Source of the DNA: Bacteroidales bacterium
GTDB lineage: Bacteria > Bacteroidota > Bacteroidia > Bacteroidales > Marinilabiliaceae
Assembly: GCA_003249255.1 (NCBI GenBank)
Contig: QKJP01000017.1
Coordinates: 1 to 64,000, forward strand
Length of the DNA: 64,000 nucleotides
Direction of reading: 5' to 3'
Shown here: positions 55,530-64,000 of the stretch, one piece after another
How the letters are laid out: every line of letters begins with the position of its first letter
Position numbering within the stretch: the stretch's first letter is position 1
The notes under the pieces: generated by a model
Databases searched by the model: none
What the model saw: only the letters and a program-made list of their open reading frames with translations
Told to the model about the DNA's origin: nothing
Position numbers and translations under genes: made by a program

Positions 55530-56546
55530 CTACTCTTGGCAATTTAATAAGTATTTCATTCCTTCAGGATTGCTATCGATTTGCTCGAATAAACCTTGAA
55601 TGTTTGTTAAAGGCTCTGTAGCTGTAATAATAGTTTCGAAAGGAAGATCGCTATTAACGATTAATTTAATAGCTTGTTCGTAATCTGCTGGTTCGTAAAC
55701 ACGAGCACCAATTAATTCTAGTTCTTTCCAGAAGAATTTGAATAAACTGATAGGCTTAGCCTCACCGTGAATAGCAACCATAACGATACGACCACGAATA
55801 CCTGCAACTTCTGTCATAATATCTAATGCAGGCTGAACACCAGCAACTTCGAATACAACATCAGCTAAACGACCTTCAGTTTTTCCTTTTACGTATTCAA
55901 CTAAATTTTCTTTAATAGGGCTAACTGCATCGAAACCTAAATCTTTAGCTTTAGCGATACGGTTTTCGTTCACCTCAGAAATAATTACCTGAGCTCCTAC
56001 ACTCTTAGCAACCATAGCTACTAAAAGACCGATAGGACCACCACCTAATACTACAGCAGTTTCACCAGCTTTAAGACGACCACGGCTAACATCATGACAA
56101 GCAACTGAAAGAGGCTCGATTAATGCAGCTTTTTTAAGATCAGTTTCTGCAGGTAACTTGTGTAAAGTAAAAGCAGGAACATTCCAGTACTGTTGCATAG
56201 CACCTTCGCTATCAATACCGATGAACTTTAACTCTTCGATAATGTGGCTAAAACCTTTATCTGAAGCTTTTTCTTTACGGTTATCTAATGGACGAACAAC
56301 AACTTTTTCACCAACAGCATAACCTTCAACTCCTGCACCTACTGCATCTACCTCACCAGACATTTCGTGACCGATGATTTGTGGAATACTCACACGCTTA
56401 TCCATCATACCATGGTAAATGTGCACATCTGTACCACAAACACCACAATATGCTACTTTAATACGCACTTCACCTGCTGCAGGCTCTTTAACTTCTGTGT
56501 CTTTCACAGAGAAGGTTTTATTACCTTCGTAAAATGTTGCTTTCAT
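55530..56546 (-). CDS. Zinc-type alcohol dehydrogenase (candidate 2-keto-3-deoxy-L-galactonate 5-dehydrogenase)
   Basis: 338-residue medium-chain dehydrogenase. The catalytic zinc site has C37 (CGVCGTD), H60 and E61 (GHEMSG); the Rossmann loop is VLGGGPIGLLVAMVAKSVGA. The four structural-zinc cysteines usual near residues 90-110 are absent. By family it resembles threonine and sorbitol dehydrogenases. In this locus the anhydrogalactose pathway calls for oxidation of 2-keto-3-deoxy-L-galactonate at C5 (EC 1.1.1.389), so that is my guess. I start at MKATFYEGN (56546), because the upstream 26 codons have no domain. Confidence 0.8.
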   Translation of the reverse strand: MKATFYEGNKTFSVKDTEVKEPAAGEVRIKVAYCGVCGTDVHIYHGMMDKRVSIPQIIGHEMSGEVDAVGAGVEGYAVGEKVVVRPLDNRKEKASDKGFSHIIEELKFIGIDSEGAMQQYWNVPAFTLHKLPAETDLKKAALIEPLSVACHDVSRGRLKAGETAVVLGGGPIGLLVAMVAKSVGAQVIISEVNENRIAKAKDLGFDAVSPIKENLVEYVKGKTEGRLADVVFEVAGVQPALDIMTEVAGIRGRIVMVAIHGEAKPISLFKFFWKELELIGARVYEPADYEQAIKLIVNSDLPFETIITATEPLTNIQGLFEQIDSNPEGMKYLLNCQE

Positions 56547-56667
56547 ATATTTATATGTTAATTCTAATTGTAAAACTTCAACACCTAAAAATTGTTCGAT
56601 AATATGTTTATCATACTCTCTCACCTCAAATCAATATTGAATATAGAAACTTGAGATTTTCGAGGCA

Positions 56668-56675
56668 CAAAGATA
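56668..56675 (-). promoter_or_regulatory. Promoter -7 box of the zinc-type dehydrogenase gene
   Basis: Perfect TATCTTTG on the minus strand (56675 to 56668). No TTTG -33 element lies at the best spacing. It is 122 bases before the chosen start. Confidence 0.5.
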
Positions 56676-56787
56676 ATGATTTTTATTGTGATGAGATTCT
56701 CCAAAAACACAATAATATCGAATATTTAATGACTTTAACTTTCATTTATTTGTAAACATGATGCATTTGAAACCACCTAAAAAATCT

Positions 56788-56811
56788 CCCCTTATAATCT
56801 CTTACAAGGGG
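56788..56811. promoter_or_regulatory. Palindromic site upstream of the hybrid sensor gene
   Basis: CCCCTTATAA and TTACAAGGGG form two 10-base arms around TCTC with one mismatch, 78 bases before the sensor's ATG. There is no T run. It could be an operator or an mRNA hairpin. Confidence 0.45.
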
Positions 56812-56889
56812 GTAAATAATAACCTCACACAAGATTTATTGTATAAGATTCACTAATTTCGCGCTCTAACAATCATTAAACCTACTTTC

Positions 56890-59800
56890 ATGAAAAGGTC
56901 ATTGGCTCTTTTTATCGTTTTCAATACGCTTTCTTCGTTGTTTCTAAATAGCACCCCTCTAAAAAACACTACGGGAAATAATTATATCATTCACACATTA
57001 AAAGATCTTCCAGAAAACGACGTAAACTGCATCTTTAAAGACAGTAAGGGTTTTATGTGGATCGGAACACTAGACGGGCTTCACCGTTATGATGGCTACA
57101 CATATAAAACTTACCGGGTAAAAGAATCCAATAATAGTATAAGTAGTAATATGATTATCGCTATTGACGAAGATAGTAATGGCAATATTTGGGTTGGCAC
57201 TTATGGTAAAGGTATTTGCAAACTTGACCCCATCACAGATACATTTACCAACTTTTACAATCAGGAATCCTACATAACTTTTAATATCAGTACAGATATT
57301 GTTGACATGATTGTTGACTCTAATGATTACATCTGGTTCTGCAACTGGTTTGGCTATACCAGAATTAAACTTAATCAAGAAAAAAATGCCATCGTTGAAT
57401 CCATAACCCTTCACATCGAATCACTCCCAAATACCATTAAATACGAAAGTCCTAAAACGATCTTTCAGGATCAAAAGGGTCAAATATGGCTCGGAAGTAA
57501 TCATAAAACCCGATTGATAAAAAATCCTTACGACCCAAAAAACAAACTAAAATTTGATACTTATGACATTGGTGCTGAAACTATCGATGATTACAACAAG
57601 GGATTAATCCTAGGTGGTGAAGGAATTGCAACTCTATCTCCAACATTAACTTCATCCACAGATTACGAATTGAAAAGCGTTTCAAAAGAAAATTCAGGTA
57701 CAATCTATTGTCATCAAAATAAGATATGGTCAGGAAGCAGAACCGGTTTAAAATGTTTTGAAAAAGATAGCCTTAACAATTGGGTGATGACAAAAAAGTA
57801 CAACAGTGACTTTACAAAAAACAGGATTAACAGTAATATTATTACTTGCATCACAACAGATATCAACAATAACATTTGGGTTGGATCAAGAGGTGGTGGT
57901 GTCAATATTATAAACCTGAAGCCCAAAAACTTCACACATTTTTATCAAACACGTAATGAAGGTTCGATAGACCGTAATTTGATAAAATGCTTGTTTGAAG
58001 ATTCACAAAACAATTTATGGATTGGTAAAGAAGAAAATGGAGTCAGCGTCTTAACAAACACCGATAAGTATAATTACGAAAGGGGCTTTAAACACTTACC
58101 GGTTAATGACTACATGAACCAAAGCTGTGTGTACGCTATAGAAGAGATGGCTACACCTGATTCGAAAAAACATCAGAGTTTAATATGGATGGGCACTTGC
58201 TACCCAACCTATTTAACTGCTTATGATCCTGTTACTTTAAAAGCAATTGACCAATCTAAGTTTTCAAAGCGTTTAGAATTTGTATTTGCGTTAAAATCGA
58301 CCAACGACACTACACTTTGGGTAGGTACATATGGAAAAGGCATCTGGAGACTCACAACAGATTTTGAAGGAAATATAATAAGGATGACTCAATTCACTCC
58401 CAAGAGTAATTCTGACTCGCCGATAAGCTCAAACATCATCCGGTATATTTTTAAAGACAGTAAAGAAAACCTTTGGATTGGAACAGACAAAGGACTCAAC
58501 AAACTCCCTAAGGAAGAACAAGTTAAAACATCCCCTAAGTTTACCGTATTCAAGAAAGGAACCACAAAACAGGATTTAAGTCATGACTATATTCTGCAAA
58601 TCACAGAAACTAAAGATGGTACGATTTGGTTTGGCACCATGGGGGGTGGACTACTTAAATACAACGAAGACCCAACTCAATACGATTGGACATTTACCAG
58701 TATTACGACTAAAGATGGCCTTCCAAATAATTCAATCAAATCAATCGTTGAAGACGAAGAGGGAAATCTATGGCTAGCCAGCAATAATGGACTATCTAAC
58801 TACAATCCCATAAGCGGAAAAATTATAAACTACGATGCAAAAGATGGATTACAACACAATGAATTCAGTGAGATATGCGCAACCAAAAGATCAAACGGAG
58901 AACTAATTTTTGGTGGAATAAATGGCTTCAATGTATTTAAACCGGAAGAGATTCTACCGGATTCAATACCTCCAAAAATCTTTTTAACTGATTTTTATAT
59001 TTTCAACAATGAAGTATTACCAGGCGATACGCTAGATAATCATATCGTTTTAACAAAATCCATTGAACAAACTGATCACATTGAACTTCAATACAGTCAA
59101 AATAGTTTCTCTTTTCGATTCGTAGGTCTGCACTACACTACGCCACAAAAAAACAATTACCTCTACCAATTAGAAGGCTTTGATAAAAAATGGTACACTG
59201 CCTCACCAAACTATCGAATAGCAAATTACACCAACATCCCTCCCGGTGATTATACGTTTAAAGTAAAAGGTTCTAACTGCGATAAGGTTTGGAATGAAAC
59301 CGTTACAAAAGTAACAATCAAAGTTTTGCGTCCGATTTACCTGAGTAATCTCGCAATTATCTTATACCTCATTTTACTTAGTGTAATCATTTATTTGATA
59401 ATTCGAAATTCGAAGGCGATGGCAAAAAGAAAAAATGACATACTGATTGCCAATTTAGAAACAAAGAAAGAGGAAGAATTATCAAAATTTAGATTGCAAT
59501 TCTTCACCAATATTTCTCATGAATTTAAAACACCTCTCACCTTAATCAATGCACCATTAGACAAACTTATGAATAACAACTTAAGGCTAAACCTAAAAGA
59601 AAGAGCTTACTATCAACAACTCATCAAACGCAACGTAAACTTAATGATGCGCTTAGTTAATCAGGTATTGGATTTTAGAAAATTAGAACAGGATAATATT
59701 AAAATTAAAGCAGAAGAAGTTAACTTAAATTTATTTTTAAAATCCATTTATCAAAGCTTCACTCCACTTACTGAACAAAAAGAAATAAATTTCACTTATA

Positions 59801-61053
59801 CAACTAATCTGGAACAAGAATCTGCCTGGATTGACCCTAACATTTTTGATAAAGTTATATACAACCTCATTTCGAATGCGATAAAGTTTTCTGAAAGCAA
59901 AGGAAATATTACCCTTTGTTGTGAGCTAAACAAAAGCGATAAACAATTTATCATAAGTGTGAGCCACAATGGACTGGGAATTCCCAAAGGTGAAGAAGAA
60001 AAAATTTTTGAGCGGTATTATCAATCGAGCACAATAGAAAAAGACCAACTTGGAGGTACCGGTATTGGATTAGCTTTATCAAAAGGAATTGTTGAACTAC
60101 ATAAAGGCAAAATATGGTTAGACAATACGATTGACAAACAAACTACATTTTTCGTAACAATCGCTATTGGAAAAGACCATTATGAGCCTTCAGAATTAGC
60201 AAATGAATCCACACCAGGGTATTTATACTCCCAAGAAATAATTGAAGAAATACCAGAAAAGGAAATTTCCATAGATATCACCACGAAAAACCAGTCAATA
60301 TTAATCGTGGAAGATGACCTGGAACTAAAACAACATTTAATAGAATTATTTGACCACGATTTTATAATCTATGAAGCTACCGATGGATCAATTGCTTATC
60401 AGATTTGTAGGGAAAAAATGCCTAACATCGTCATCTCAGATATCCTGATATCGAAAATAAACGGCCTAGCTCTTTGCAAACAAATTAAAGAGAACGAAGC
60501 CACTGCACACATCCCAGTGCTCCTTTTAACAGCAAATAGCACAGAAGAATCAAAAAATGAAGGATTTAATGCAGGAGCCGACAGTTACCTCGCCAAGCCT
60601 TTTAATATAGAAGTTTTAAAAGCAAGAGTAAAATCATTAATTGAGAACAGAAAACAACTTAGAGACACTTATCAAAAAGAAATTCAGATTAATCCGGAAA
60701 TTAATTCAAACACTCCGGCGGATAAAAAATTCCTCGACAAAATACTTTCTATTATTGAAGATGAGTTGTCCAACTCTGAATTTACAGTGGAAAATCTGGC
60801 TGATTTATATGGTGTATCCAGGGTTTATCTAAATAGGAAAATTAAAGCTATCACAGGCGAAACTTCTAATCAATTTTTACGAAACATTAGACTAAAACGC
60901 GCCGCGGAATTATTAAAACAAAACACATTAACGGTAGCCGAAGTAACCTGGAAGGTTGGATATAACGACCTTAGAACATTCAGAAGCCGTTTTAAGGAAG
61001 TTTACGGAATCAGTCCATCTGAGTATGCAAAACAAAACAAAAAGAATAATTAA
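56890..61053 (+). CDS. Hybrid two-component system regulator (HTCS)
   Basis: 1387-residue one-protein sensor regulator of carbohydrate loci. Order: signal/anchor (1-24); periplasmic beta-propeller repeats (about 30-730, with recurring WIGT and WVGT blocks); Y_Y_Y domain (about 745-810: LEGFDKKWYTA); TM 817-838; HisKA with H877 (NISHEFKTPL); HATPase (about 985-1110); receiver (1137-1255, D1184 in VISDI); AraC-type HTH (1290-1387: YGVSRVYLNRKIKA). The HATPase G1 box reads SHNGLGIP with His (H1026) where Asp is standard. Divergent from the dehydrogenase, it likely controls this locus. Confidence 0.95.
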   Translation: MKRSLALFIVFNTLSSLFLNSTPLKNTTGNNYIIHTLKDLPENDVNCIFKDSKGFMWIGTLDGLHRYDGYTYKTYRVKESNNSISSNMIIAIDEDSNGNIWVGTYGKGICKLDPITDTFTNFYNQESYITFNISTDIVDMIVDSNDYIWFCNWFGYTRIKLNQEKNAIVESITLHIESLPNTIKYESPKTIFQDQKGQIWLGSNHKTRLIKNPYDPKNKLKFDTYDIGAETIDDYNKGLILGGEGIATLSPTLTSSTDYELKSVSKENSGTIYCHQNKIWSGSRTGLKCFEKDSLNNWVMTKKYNSDFTKNRINSNIITCITTDINNNIWVGSRGGGVNIINLKPKNFTHFYQTRNEGSIDRNLIKCLFEDSQNNLWIGKEENGVSVLTNTDKYNYERGFKHLPVNDYMNQSCVYAIEEMATPDSKKHQSLIWMGTCYPTYLTAYDPVTLKAIDQSKFSKRLEFVFALKSTNDTTLWVGTYGKGIWRLTTDFEGNIIRMTQFTPKSNSDSPISSNIIRYIFKDSKENLWIGTDKGLNKLPKEEQVKTSPKFTVFKKGTTKQDLSHDYILQITETKDGTIWFGTMGGGLLKYNEDPTQYDWTFTSITTKDGLPNNSIKSIVEDEEGNLWLASNNGLSNYNPISGKIINYDAKDGLQHNEFSEICATKRSNGELIFGGINGFNVFKPEEILPDSIPPKIFLTDFYIFNNEVLPGDTLDNHIVLTKSIEQTDHIELQYSQNSFSFRFVGLHYTTPQKNNYLYQLEGFDKKWYTASPNYRIANYTNIPPGDYTFKVKGSNCDKVWNETVTKVTIKVLRPIYLSNLAIILYLILLSVIIYLIIRNSKAMAKRKNDILIANLETKKEEELSKFRLQFFTNISHEFKTPLTLINAPLDKLMNNNLRLNLKERAYYQQLIKRNVNLMMRLVNQVLDFRKLEQDNIKIKAEEVNLNLFLKSIYQSFTPLTEQKEINFTYTTNLEQESAWIDPNIFDKVIYNLISNAIKFSESKGNITLCCELNKSDKQFIISVSHNGLGIPKGEEEKIFERYYQSSTIEKDQLGGTGIGLALSKGIVELHKGKIWLDNTIDKQTTFFVTIAIGKDHYEPSELANESTPGYLYSQEIIEEIPEKEISIDITTKNQSILIVEDDLELKQHLIELFDHDFIIYEATDGSIAYQICREKMPNIVISDILISKINGLALCKQIKENEATAHIPVLLLTANSTEESKNEGFNAGADSYLAKPFNIEVLKARVKSLIENRKQLRDTYQKEIQINPEINSNTPADKKFLDKILSIIEDELSNSEFTVENLADLYGVSRVYLNRKIKAITGETSNQFLRNIRLKRAAELLKQNTLTVAEVTWKVGYNDLRTFRSRFKEVYGISPSEYAKQNKKNN

Positions 61054-61083
61054 TGTAAATAATCACATAAAAGCATCCACCTA

Positions 61084-61139
61084 AAGGAGGGTGTTTGATA
61101 CCAAAGTAATGAGGCATCAAACACCCTCCTTGTTTTTTT
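61084..61139. terminator. Bidirectional terminator after the hybrid sensor
   Basis: A 16-bp perfect stem: AAGGAGGGTGTTTGAT (61084-61099) against 61116-61131, with a 16-base interior and a T run to 61139. It lies between convergent genes (sensor and TPR-HTH). Confidence 0.88.
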
Positions 61140-61150
61140 ACAAATTTAAA

Positions 61151-62800
61151 TTAAACCAGATCATTAATAAACTCAGACAGATTATCTGAACGATCCAATC
61201 CTAACTTCCTACGCAATCGGTACCTAATAGTATGTACACTTTCTATGGACACTCCCATTAACTGAGCTATTTCTTTACTGTTAAATTCAAGCTTAATGAG
61301 GGCGCATAACTTACGATCGCCCTGTGTCAGATTTGGAAATTGCTTATTTAAACGTTCGTAAAAAGACTCATTTACCGCCATAAACCGGGCTTCAAACTCT
61401 TCCCAGTTTTGTACGCTACTACCAGATATAGATTTAAACAATCGCTTAATGGCCGCATCAGACAAACTTTCCTTTTTATCCACAATTGCGGTTTTTAATC
61501 GTCTGATCACTTCATCCTTTTCAATTAGCCTTAAAGCCGACGAAGCCAGTTCTTTGTTTTTAAGTTCCAGTAATTCCCTTTGCTTTTGGTTCTCCAAATC
61601 AATTGATTTAGTAATTAAAGCTTGTTCTGATTTGTGTTTTGATTTTACAAAACGAATGTAAAGATAAGCCAATATGACTAAAGCAATAAAAACAACTAAC
61701 ATAATGATTAACTGAAGGCTACCAACACTATCTTCGTATTCTAACTGAGCTATTCGCTGTTCTTGAATCAGTTTTTTCTGAACCTCTTTTTCCTTACGAA
61801 ATTCATCACTAATTTCCAATAACGGTTTATTGTTAAAGCTTCGGCTATCGTAAAGCAATTCATCCAATTCTTTCGCTTTTTCGAGCGCTTCATAGGCGTT
61901 TTTATAATCACGTTTTTGAACATATACTTTTGATAGCTTCTTATAAAGGGTAGGCCGGTAATTTCCATGCGAATTATTTGCCTCAGATATACTTAGAGCC
62001 CATTTATAATATTTCACACTTAAATCAAGTTCACTTTCCATTAAATAAGCATCTCCCAAAAAGGAATAAATAATAGTCAGGTAGTTTTCATTTCTTTTTT
62101 TAAAATACTCTACCTGCCTCAATAACAATTCAATAGCCTTTTGCGACTGCCCTTGATTCAGATAATAGTATCCTAATTCTGAATTCACATAATTCAACTT
62201 AAAATCCGGCGATTTCAAACTGTAAAAAACAGAATAACAACTATCTAAATACTGTTTCGACAATTCATATTCACCAGACTCTCTAAAAAAAATACATAAA
62301 CCATAATAACTTGAAATCAACTGCTGCCTAAGAACCTTTCTTTCTTGGATTAATGCCTTATATTCCATGAGAGATAACTGCAAATATTTGAGGGCAGCTT
62401 CCTTCCTATTAAAATAGCTATACAACCATCCTATTTGTTCATTTAAATAGGCAATTGAGACATGGTCATTAATCTGGTCAGCTAACAACAAAGCCTCCCA
62501 TAAATAATTATAGGATTTGGAATAATTGGCGTGGTGCGAATAAACATATCCTATACGTGCTAATACTGAAATACCATTCAAAGTATCACCTTTTCGCATT
62601 AACACCTGATACTCATCCTTTAGGCGATACAAATGATCTTCCGAAAAATCAATAATGCGGGCAGCTTCAAGCGTACTAGAAGAATAGCTATTCGAAATGG
62701 AAATACTATCAATACCGGCATAAATACCTTCTACCAATAAAAAATTTGAACAAATAATAAGTCCATATAATAGTTTTAAACTATGTCTAGTATAAATCAT
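61151..62800 (-). CDS. TPR-repeat membrane regulator with LuxR-type HTH
   Basis: 549 residues. It has an N-terminal signal (MIYTRHSLKLLYGLIICSNFLL), about six TPR-like helix pairs (50-320: YSKSYNYLWEALLLADQ, KAALKYLQLSLMEY, KNAYEALEKAKEL), a membrane segment near 348-368 (LQLIIMLVVFIALVILAYLYIRF), a coiled-coil stretch, and a C-terminal LuxR-type HTH (about 490-549: LTQGDRKLCALIKLEFNSKEIAQLMGVSIESVHTIRYRLRRKLGL). Such proteins are seen beside polysaccharide loci in this phylum. Located between the hybrid sensor and the galactosidase, it may be a second sugar-responsive regulator. Start at 62800 gives the better signal. Confidence 0.85.
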   Translation of the reverse strand: MIYTRHSLKLLYGLIICSNFLLVEGIYAGIDSISISNSYSSSTLEAARIIDFSEDHLYRLKDEYQVLMRKGDTLNGISVLARIGYVYSHHANYSKSYNYLWEALLLADQINDHVSIAYLNEQIGWLYSYFNRKEAALKYLQLSLMEYKALIQERKVLRQQLISSYYGLCIFFRESGEYELSKQYLDSCYSVFYSLKSPDFKLNYVNSELGYYYLNQGQSQKAIELLLRQVEYFKKRNENYLTIIYSFLGDAYLMESELDLSVKYYKWALSISEANNSHGNYRPTLYKKLSKVYVQKRDYKNAYEALEKAKELDELLYDSRSFNNKPLLEISDEFRKEKEVQKKLIQEQRIAQLEYEDSVGSLQLIIMLVVFIALVILAYLYIRFVKSKHKSEQALITKSIDLENQKQRELLELKNKELASSALRLIEKDEVIRRLKTAIVDKKESLSDAAIKRLFKSISGSSVQNWEEFEARFMAVNESFYERLNKQFPNLTQGDRKLCALIKLEFNSKEIAQLMGVSIESVHTIRYRLRRKLGLDRSDNLSEFINDLV

Positions 62801-62982
62801 CCTATAATAACTAAATATCAACAACATAAGATATGTAAAATATATAATTGTTCAGTTATAATCCAACAAAAATATAAAAATGTTCAGTAATAGTTGAGTA
62901 AAAACACTTACCCTTTTTAAATTATTGTAGTATGATTGTAGAGTTAATTAAAACGAAAATTATTCACTGATATTAAATTATT

Positions 62983-64000
62983 ATGAAACAAACATTACTA
63001 ATTATTGCTTCTGCTCTACTGTTGCTTTCATGCAACAAGACTGCGCAGCAAGCAACAATTGAGCGAGATCAAGATTTTAATTTTGGTTGGAAATTCTCTT
63101 TAGACCAAGAAGGAGATGCTTTTGCGGCTGATTTGGCCGATAGTTCATGGCGTACTGTAAATGTACCTCACGACTGGAGTGCTGAATTTGAATTCGACTC
63201 TATTCAAGGAGAAGGGTGTACGGGTTACTTATTAGGCGGTATAGGTTGGTATCGTAAACACTTTACGGTTGACTTTAACCCATCAGAAAAAGTTTATGTA
63301 CACTTTGATGGTGTATATAATAATTCTGAATTATGGATTAATGGTGAAAAACTTGGAGAACATCCTTATGGTTACTCTCCTTTTTACTTCGACATTACTC
63401 CTTTCTTAAAAGCAGAAGGCAATGTAATTGCTGTAAAAGTGGATCGCACACGCTATGCAGATAGCCGATGGTACACAGGTTCTGGTATCTACAGAAATGT
63501 TAAACTTGTTAAAACAAACAAATTACACGTGCCAATTTGGGGTACTTACATTCAAACTCCAAAAGTCTCAAAAGAAGAAGCAACAATTAATGTATCAGTA
63601 CGCGTCGCTAATGATTTTGATACAGATCAAGCATTTACATTAACAACAGACATCTTTAACTCTGCCGGAGTAAAAGTTGCAACACTTACCCATGACGCAA
63701 CTGCTAAAACAGGTGAAACAACTATTGATGCAGAAACCACATTAAGCAATCCAGAATTATGGGGAATTGAAACACCTACGTTATACAAAGCTGTAACTTC
63801 TCTGTCTTCAAATGGAAAGCTTGTTGATCAATATAAGACTACATTTGGTATTCGCTCCATTCGTTTTGACAAAGAAACAGGTTTCTATTTAAACGAAGAG
63901 AACATGAAAATTAAAGGTGTTTGCTTGCACCACGATGCCGGTCTAGTTGGTGCTGCTGTGCCAAAAGCTGTATGGAAACGCCGTTTAGAACAATTAAAAG
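62983..64000 (+). CDS. GH2 beta-galactosidase lipoprotein (partial, runs off the window)
   Basis: ATG at 62983; 339 codons are visible and no stop is reached. A lipobox ends at LLLLSC and is followed by a spacer, then the GH2 sugar-binding domain (SSWRTVNVPHDWS near 65-77, GGIGWYRKHF, DSRWYTGSGIYRNVKL) and the immunoglobulin-like domain 2. The visible part ends near the catalytic barrel (FYLNEENMKIKGVCLHHDAGLVGA). The catalytic Glu residues lie beyond the window. Beside the anhydrogalactose genes it could release galactose from agaro-oligosaccharides, as GH2 agarolytic beta-galactosidases do. A plain beta-galactosidase is the alternative. Confidence 0.85.
   Translation, partial: MKQTLLIIASALLLLSCNKTAQQATIERDQDFNFGWKFSLDQEGDAFAADLADSSWRTVNVPHDWSAEFEFDSIQGEGCTGYLLGGIGWYRKHFTVDFNPSEKVYVHFDGVYNNSELWINGEKLGEHPYGYSPFYFDITPFLKAEGNVIAVKVDRTRYADSRWYTGSGIYRNVKLVKTNKLHVPIWGTYIQTPKVSKEEATINVSVRVANDFDTDQAFTLTTDIFNSAGVKVATLTHDATAKTGETTIDAETTLSNPELWGIETPTLYKAVTSLSSNGKLVDQYKTTFGIRSIRFDKETGFYLNEENMKIKGVCLHHDAGLVGAAVPKAVWKRRLEQLK

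Larger units (their letters stand above)
56547..56889. other. Divergent regulatory region of the dehydrogenase and the hybrid sensor
   Basis: 343 bases between divergent genes. It contains a leftward TATCTTTG box (56668-56675) 122 bases before the dehydrogenase start and an imperfect palindrome at 56788-56811. This is a likely place for operators of the sensor's own AraC-type domain. Confidence 0.55.

Noticed and set aside
1-64000. CRISPR array, tRNA, rRNA, IS element, prophage or riboswitch
   Set aside because: No regular spaced repeats, cloverleaf-like segments, transposase or integrase products, or recognisable riboswitch cores were seen by eye. A covariance search could still find a small RNA.

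Overview
The window looks like chromosomal DNA from a marine member of the Bacteroidota, probably Marinilabiliales/Bacteroidales. The evidence is AT-rich sequence, perfect TAnnTTTG -7 promoter boxes, the conserved block bamD-rpoZ-coaBC-porD-recN, type IX secretion (T9SS) parts and cargo, an ECF sigma/FecR/TonB-dependent receptor operon, and a hybrid two-component regulator. No rRNA, tRNA, CRISPR array, IS element or prophage was recognised.

Region by region. 1-138 is the tail of an unidentified gene. 280-4676 is an aromatic amino acid operon (prephenate dehydratase, aminotransferase, DAHP synthase/chorismate mutase, prephenate dehydrogenase). A Phe/Tyr-rich leader peptide and an intrinsic terminator precede it and together read as a transcription attenuator. 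4.9-14.4 kb holds mnmA, an ABC exporter pair, a new 52-residue ORF, tilS/pabB, ahpC, an exported peptidase T and an unknown protein. 14.7-17.9 kb is a three-gene unit of porin, small PstS-like protein and chemoreceptor, unusual for this phylum. 18.3-26.5 kb holds proS, two surface proteins, cysDN and fabI. 26.7-31.8 kb is the recN/porD/coaBC/rpoZ/bamD block. 32-43 kb holds an LtaS-like transferase, an alpha-oxoamine synthase, a methyltransferase, a large Ig-repeat T9SS cargo with a 57-residue ORF behind it, rlmD and trxB. 42.9-48.3 kb is the sigma/FecR/TonB receptor operon, with an unlisted 55-residue ORF between sigma factor and FecR.

50.1-64.0 kb is the most coherent accessory region. It holds a RhaT-type sugar transporter, galactose mutarotase, an enolase-superfamily enzyme closely resembling 3,6-anhydro-L-galactonate cycloisomerase, an AldA-type aldehyde dehydrogenase, a zinc-type alcohol dehydrogenase, a hybrid two-component regulator, a TPR-HTH regulator and the start of a GH2 beta-galactosidase lipoprotein. 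Together these fit use of agar-type red-algal galactan: D-galactose through GalM, and 3,6-anhydro-L-galactose through oxidation, cycloisomerisation and a further dehydrogenation. Each enzyme gene is followed by its own hairpin terminator, so the region looks like a regulon of short units under the hybrid sensor rather than one operon.

Best leads: the aromatic attenuator (330-466), the anhydrogalactose locus, three small ORFs (7761-7919, 39814-39987, 47416-47583), the porin/PBP/chemoreceptor unit, and a diverged ATP-binding box in the hybrid sensor kinase.
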